This document shows positions 60,416-64,000 of a DNA stretch of 64,000 bases, piece by piece (positions within the stretch are counted from its first letter, which is position 1; every line of letters starts with the position of its first letter). Source of the stretch: VBWE01 sp943372645 (GTDB taxonomy: Bacteria; Bacteroidota; Bacteroidia; Palsa-965). Both the position numbers and the translations under genes were made by a program. The notes beneath the pieces are model-generated. The model saw only the letters and a list, made by a program, of their open reading frames with translations, was not told where the DNA came from and ran no database searches. The DNA is taken from contig CALRZN010000014.1 in assembly GCA_943372645.1 (NCBI GenBank), positions 1 to 64,000 on the forward strand. The letters run 5' to 3'.

Positions 60416-60535
60416 ATGGCAAAGAAAGCAGCAAAAAAAGCAGCTCCCAAAAAGAAGGCAGCAGCTAAAAAGCCGGCAAAAAAAGCAGCAGCTAAAAAAG
60501 CAGCTCCTAAAAAGAAAGCCGCTAAGAAGAAGTAA
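60416..60535 (+). CDS. 39-residue Lys/Ala/Pro-rich histone H1-like protein
   Basis: ATG 60416 to TAA 60533-60535 encodes 39 residues made only of M, A, K and P, starting MAKKAAKKAAPKKKAAAKKP and ending AAPKKKAAKKK. The composition and AAPKKKAA/AAAKKPAKK repeats are those of histone H1 C-terminal tails and bacterial Hc1-like DNA-compacting proteins; similar very short genes are common in Bacteroidota. A good terminator follows 6 bp after the stop, and the leader is A-rich up to the ATG, both supporting a real gene. DNA binding is inferred. Confidence 0.82.
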   Translation: MAKKAAKKAAPKKKAAAKKPAKKAAAKKAAPKKKAAKKK

Positions 60536-60541
60536 CAAATG

Positions 60542-60574
60542 GTCCTCCGGTTTACCGGGGGACTTTTGTTTTTA
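60542..60574 (+). terminator. terminator of the histone-like gene
   Basis: Stem GTCCTCCGG (60542-60550) with CCGGGGGAC (60555-60563, one wobble pair), loop TTTA, followed by TTTTGTTTTTA. Confidence 0.85.
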
Positions 60575-60650
60575 TAACGTTTCTGCTTCGCTTTCACCCG
60601 TTCCCCGATTCCGATTTCCCCGCACCATTCCGTCATATTCCTGAATATTC

Positions 60651-60658
60651 TATCTTTG
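60651..60658 (+). promoter_or_regulatory. Bacteroidota -7 box TATCTTTG
   Basis: Exact TAnnTTTG match 53 nt before ATG 60712. Confidence 0.55.
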
Positions 60659-60664
60659 AATCGT

Positions 60665-60680
60665 CCCGATAACGATCGGG
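60665..60680 (+). promoter_or_regulatory. 5' leader hairpin
   Basis: CCCGAT-AACG-ATCGGG, a 6-bp stem with a 4-nt loop, starts about 7 nt after the -7 box and so would be at or next to the 5' end of the lipoprotein mRNA. It may stabilise the transcript. Confidence 0.4.
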
Positions 60681-60711
60681 CCAATTCTTAAAAGATAAAA
60701 CACACACTTCC

Positions 60712-61266
60712 ATGAAAAACGCTTTTTACACTGTTGCAATCGCAGGCATCGCTTTGTTTGCCGCATCATGTTCGAACACCACCGCTGTAGCTGAAGACGT
60801 GGTTCCGGCCGGAATGGTCGCTGTTGATCTCAGCGGACACGGTTTCCCGCTCAAAATCAATGTGCCCGATTCGGTGGCGCAGATGAAAATGGGTAAAATG
60901 GAAATTTCGGAAGGCGGTGCCTGGGGCGGTGCTTCGGTGGTGCTCGGCAAAACCTTCCAGCTCAATATCAACTCGGCCGATGCCGAAGCAGCTGACCTTG
61001 CCCAGCAGAAAGTGCTGCTTGCTGCAGCCGATGCCGGTGAGTGTACCTTCTCAACCGACAACGATTCCACACTCGTTTACGTGGTGAAGTTCGGGGAGGA
61101 AATCAAACGCCACCACTTTTACATGATCAAAAAGATCGGTGCTGAAAAATACGTGGTGCGCGACCTGCCGGATCCGGATGCGGAATATTCCGAAGCCGAT
61201 ATCCAGAAAATGATGGAAGCCGCTAAAAGCCTCCGCGCAAAACCGGCCGCTCCGAAAGCGGAGTAA
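60712..61266 (+). CDS. hypothetical lipoprotein
   Basis: A 184-residue protein with a lipoprotein signal (MKNAFYTVAIAGIALFAASC, Cys20). The mature part has alternating beta-like and charged stretches (VDLSGHGFPLKINVPDS, GKTFQLNIN, FYMIKKIGAEKYVVRDL) and a helical tail ending KPAAPKAE. No known domain recognised. It has its own promoter and terminator, so it is a single-gene unit. Confidence 0.8.
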   Translation: MKNAFYTVAIAGIALFAASCSNTTAVAEDVVPAGMVAVDLSGHGFPLKINVPDSVAQMKMGKMEISEGGAWGGASVVLGKTFQLNINSADAEAADLAQQKVLLAAADAGECTFSTDNDSTLVYVVKFGEEIKRHHFYMIKKIGAEKYVVRDLPDPDAEYSEADIQKMMEAAKSLRAKPAAPKAE

Positions 61267-61282
61267 TAAACAACAGTCATAA

Positions 61283-61316
61283 AAAAGCCCCCGGAATTTT
61301 CCGGGGGCTTTTCTTT
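61283..61316. terminator. bidirectional terminator
   Basis: Stem AAGCCCCCGGAA (61285-61296) with TTCCGGGGGCTT (61299-61310), an A run before and a T-rich run after, between convergent genes. Confidence 0.88.
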
Positions 61317-61340
61317 TTATGTGGTAACAGCGGTAAAAGG

Positions 61341-62027
61341 CTAGTTTACGTCTTTCACTTTCTTGTCAACCGCTTCCACCACTTTTTTCTGGGCTTCTAT
61401 TTCGGCTTTCTTTTTCGACTGGGCCTCTTCGTTCTTTTTGATGTCGTCTTCGGCCTTTTTGATATCCTCTTCCGCCTTTTTGATTTTGGCTTTGTAGTCT
61501 TCGATGCTTTCTTTCAGTTTACTGTTGTCTTTTTCCAGGTCTTTCTGATCGTCGCCAAGGGCTTCCAGTTTTTTCTGCTGCTCTTTCAGCTGGCCGGCGA
61601 TGGCGTCTTTTGTCATCTTAACGGCAAACTCCTGCACGATTTTGCGGGCTTCTTTATATTGTTCGCCATGCTGCGACGAATTGAGCCAGGCACCGCCGAG
61701 GTCGAATCCAACGATGAGTTTGGTTTCGCCTTCTTTTACTTTTTCTACGCGGGCGTAAACGTCAACGGTATTCGTACCCATGGTTTTGATGAGTGCGTTG
61801 TCGGCAAACACGCCGTTTTTGGTTGATGTCTTGGCATCGTAGCTTCTCATCTTCGATTTCCATTCGTCGAGAATATCATCCGGTTTGGCATCCAGTATGG
61901 TAACCACAAGTGCATTGTGGCTGCCGTCGCCGATTTTTTCATTGGATTCACGTACGTCCACTTTTTGAGCCGAAGCCATGCCGGCGGTGAACACAATACC
62001 TGCTGCGAGTAGAATTATCTTTTTCAT
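61341..62027 (-). CDS. periplasmic coiled-coil protein of unknown function
   Basis: A 228-residue protein: signal peptide (MKKIILLAAGIVFTAGMASA), a globular part of about 110 residues (VDVRESNEKIGDGSHNALVV, VDVYARVEKVKEGETKLIVG), then a long Lys/Glu coiled coil from about 140 to the end (KKLEALGDDQKDLEKDN, KKAEEDIKKAEDD). No known domain recognised. A near -7 box (TATCTTTA, about 62071-62078 minus) is upstream. The downstream end faces the bidirectional terminator at 61283. Confidence 0.8.
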   Translation of the reverse strand: MKKIILLAAGIVFTAGMASAQKVDVRESNEKIGDGSHNALVVTILDAKPDDILDEWKSKMRSYDAKTSTKNGVFADNALIKTMGTNTVDVYARVEKVKEGETKLIVGFDLGGAWLNSSQHGEQYKEARKIVQEFAVKMTKDAIAGQLKEQQKKLEALGDDQKDLEKDNSKLKESIEDYKAKIKKAEEDIKKAEDDIKKNEEAQSKKKAEIEAQKKVVEAVDKKVKDVN

Positions 62028-62092
62028 AGGACCTGGTTTTTGGTGCGTGTAAAATGCAATAACCTTGCCTAAAGATAACCAATTCCAAAAGA

Positions 62093-64000
62093 TCAGCCGT
62101 TTCCTACGCGTCCCTTTTCTTCATCCGCTCCCGTGGTGCGGCGTATGCGGCCGGCCTGTCCTTTGCCGAACCGGTAGGTGAATGCCACATTGGCCACGCG
62201 CGAATCGCGGTACGAGGTCCAGTATTCATCCACGTTATTAAACTGCGTAATGCCGCTCGGGTAACTCCGCCAGAACACATCGCTCACGCTGGTGGTGATG
62301 GTTCCTTTTTTCTTCAGCACCGAAAACTGCGCGCCGATGGTGAGGCCGTGGTAGGGGCGTATGGTGGTAATGCCGTCCAGCGTTTTGTAGCTGTAAAAGA
62401 AACTGCCCTCCATCGAAACTACTTTCGAAAGCACAAAGCTGTTGGTTGTGTTCAGGTAAAACGAAGGAACGCCCCGGTCAACCGGTACATCGCGAATGGT
62501 TCCGGTGTACAGCCCGTAATACGAAAGCAGGCTCGTGTTCGTGGTCCACCACTTCGCTAGTTTTTTGGAAAAGTTGAGGTTGAGACTGAAATAATTCAGC
62601 TGATCGAGGTTCACCACGGTTTGCACGGTAAGCTGGCTCAGGTTGTCCTGCAGCAGCGCCTGCGTAATGTTATCGGTGGTGAGGCTGTAACTGAGCGTGG
62701 CAAAAAACGATTGTTTGTACGTGTACGTCAGTTCGGTGTTGTAGGTCAGCTGCGGTTTCAGGAACGGGTTGCCTTCGGCGTAGGTGGTGGCATCAATCAG
62801 TTCCCGGAACGGATTGAGCTGGTCGTACCCCGGGCGGTCGATGCGGCGGCCCACGTTTATGTTCAGCCCGTGGTTGTCGTTCACTTTATAATCAAGGAAC
62901 GCCGTGGGGAACACCTGGATGTAATTGCGGTCGAACGTTTGGCCGGTAATCAGCTGGTTGCCTTTTGCAATGGTTTGTTCCGTGCGCAGGCCGAACTGGT
63001 AACTCCACTTGTTCAGTTCCTTTTTGTAGTTCAGGTAGGCCGCGTTGATGTTTTCCGAATAAATAAAGTGGTTGCTTGTATTGCTGTCGAGGAGCAGTTC
63101 GCCGTTGATGTTGTTGAAAAAACGCACATCGTTATCGGCCTCTACGTAGCTCGATTTTACCCCGGCTTCGAAGCTGGCCGATTTTTTCAGCGGCTTTACA
63201 TAATCGGTTTTGCCCGAAAACAGTTGCAGCAATCCATCCTGTTTGCCGAGAAGGAGGTTTTCGCCGGTAAACTGGTTTTGGGCATCGAACAGGCGGGTTG
63301 TAAAGTTATCCGTGGTGTTGTTGCTGTATTGTGCGGCATCCAGGTTCAGCGTCAGTTCCTGCCCGGTGGTATCTATTTTATGCAGCAGCTGGATGCTTCC
63401 CGCGTAGTTCAGCCACTTGTTGTCGGAGTTGTTCGAAAAATCATAATTGCTTTGGGTAATCCCGTTCGCATCCACCACATCGGTATGGTTGCGCGAGGTG
63501 GAGTTGTACGAACTGGCCGAACCGGTGGCCAGCACCGAAAGCGATGTTTTTTTTGAGAGGTTAAAATCAACCCCCATGCGCGGGGCGTGGTTCTGCACCG
63601 GGTAAAGCATGTAGTTGTTGGTTTCAAACGTTTCGCGCAGCGCCCCGCCGGCATCAAAAAAGTTGCGGTGAATTACCAGGTTATTAAACCCGTTACGCTG
63701 GACGTACGCGTAACTCACGTAATAATTGAAGTTGTTGCGCCGGTACGAAAAATTAAAACCGGTATTGAATTTCGCATAACGCCCCTGGCCGTACCCGGCA
63801 TTTACGCTGCCGTTGTATCCTTCCTGCCGGTTCTTTTTCATCACGATGTTAATGATGCCCGCATTGCCTGCCGCATCGTAACGGGCAGAAGGGTTGGTGA
63901 TGATTTCGATTTTCTGGATGTTCGATGAAGGCATGCCCCGCAGCAGGTTCGACAGGTCGCGGCCCGAAAGCCCGGTGTTTTTTCCGTCAATAAGAATAAT
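62093..64000 (-). CDS. TonB-dependent receptor-type outer membrane beta-barrel protein, N-terminus cut by window end
   Basis: The frame is open from the stop at 62093 to the right edge (636 codons) with no start needed inside. At the edge it reads ILIDGKNTGLSGRDLSNLLR, then IQKIEIITNPSARYDAAGNA and GIINIVMKK, the end of a TonB plug domain of the 'outer membrane beta-barrel family' type usually preceded by a carboxypeptidase-like beta domain. The remaining residues are alternating strands of a large barrel (NYYVSYAYVQRNG, AFLDYKVNDNHGLNINVGRR, DRPGYDQLNPF) with a barrel-closing region near VAFTYRFGKG. An internal ATG at 63934 is not the true start. Substrate unknown. Confidence 0.9.
   Translation of the reverse strand: MILIDGKNTGLSGRDLSNLLRGMPSSNIQKIEIITNPSARYDAAGNAGIINIVMKKNRQEGYNGSVNAGYGQGRYAKFNTGFNFSYRRNNFNYYVSYAYVQRNGFNNLVIHRNFFDAGGALRETFETNNYMLYPVQNHAPRMGVDFNLSKKTSLSVLATGSASSYNSTSRNHTDVVDANGITQSNYDFSNNSDNKWLNYAGSIQLLHKIDTTGQELTLNLDAAQYSNNTTDNFTTRLFDAQNQFTGENLLLGKQDGLLQLFSGKTDYVKPLKKSASFEAGVKSSYVEADNDVRFFNNINGELLLDSNTSNHFIYSENINAAYLNYKKELNKWSYQFGLRTEQTIAKGNQLITGQTFDRNYIQVFPTAFLDYKVNDNHGLNINVGRRIDRPGYDQLNPFRELIDATTYAEGNPFLKPQLTYNTELTYTYKQSFFATLSYSLTTDNITQALLQDNLSQLTVQTVVNLDQLNYFSLNLNFSKKLAKWWTTNTSLLSYYGLYTGTIRDVPVDRGVPSFYLNTTNSFVLSKVVSMEGSFFYSYKTLDGITTIRPYHGLTIGAQFSVLKKKGTITTSVSDVFWRSYPSGITQFNNVDEYWTSYRDSRVANVAFTYRFGKGQAGRIRRTTGADEEKGRVGNG

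Noticed and set aside
60416..60535. CRISPR-like or simple-sequence repeat
   Set aside because: The repeats GCAGCTAAAAAA come from codons for A and K in a small gene with ATG, stop and terminator, and have no spacers.
62621..63556. 311-codon open frame on the plus strand
   Set aside because: Shadow of the outer membrane barrel gene, with no start context or domain.

Overview
The window comes from a Bacteroidota chromosome with roughly balanced base composition. The evidence is phylum-typical: several secreted proteins end in type IX secretion system (T9SS) type A sorting domains with a YPNP-like motif, there is a SprE/PorW-like lipoprotein of the gliding/T9SS machinery, a TonB-dependent-type outer membrane barrel, and many genes carry the Bacteroidota -7 box TAnnTTTG just upstream. 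Chitinophagales or a relative is a guess from gene content only. No rRNA, tRNA, IS element or CRISPR array was seen.

Layout. 1-4700: the 5' part of a secreted beta-propeller-like protein, then a fused hemC-hemD gene and hemA (tetrapyrrole synthesis), with a structured 125-bp inverted repeat between the two heme genes. 4858-8830: two tandem receptor-like proteins (signal peptide, TPRs, one membrane segment, SpoIIE/PP2C phosphatase). 8935-15288: bactofilin overlapping the first gene of an ATP synthase cluster (atpZ-like, small membrane protein, atpB, E, F, H, A, G; no atpD or atpC). 15593-18070: one strikingly AT-rich gene for a putative PD-(D/E)xK nuclease fused to a P-loop NTPase, the best candidate for a transferred defence gene. 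18120-19687: a small operon (unknown protein, LecA-like domain protein, M23-like lipoprotein). 19880-23457: gpsA, a polytopic membrane protein and a TPR protein on the minus strand. 23702-34591: a duplicated two-gene module, in each case a large T9SS adhesin-like protein with C-type lectin and LamG-like domains, convergent with a helical protein of an unnamed family. 34619-40708: a GT-C type glycosyltransferase, SprE/PorW and a membrane-anchored M23 protein. 40805-54674: secreted M4 metalloprotease, FAD oxidoreductase, small T9SS protein, a 2091-residue alpha-2-macroglobulin with a CxEQ thioester motif, and a convergent T9SS C10 cysteine protease. 54829-64000: a third, more distant helical family member, cupin, polytopic membrane protein, sodium/solute symporter, RsmB/NOP methyltransferase, a 39-residue lysine/alanine-rich nucleoid-like protein, a lipoprotein, a coiled-coil periplasmic protein and a TonB-receptor-type barrel cut by the window edge.

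How it fits together. Housekeeping blocks (heme, ATP synthase, gpsA, rRNA methylation) alternate with cell-surface genes whose products would leave through T9SS, for which SprE/PorW is encoded here. The secreted C10 protease and the thioester protease trap lie convergently and share a terminator. The adhesin/helical-protein pairs share a perfect palindrome (TGTGAATTCACA) about 110-120 bp upstream of a TAnnTTTG box and look like copies of one regulated unit. Several genes have that box so close to the start codon that their mRNAs would be leaderless or nearly so; I used this to correct a number of start codons.
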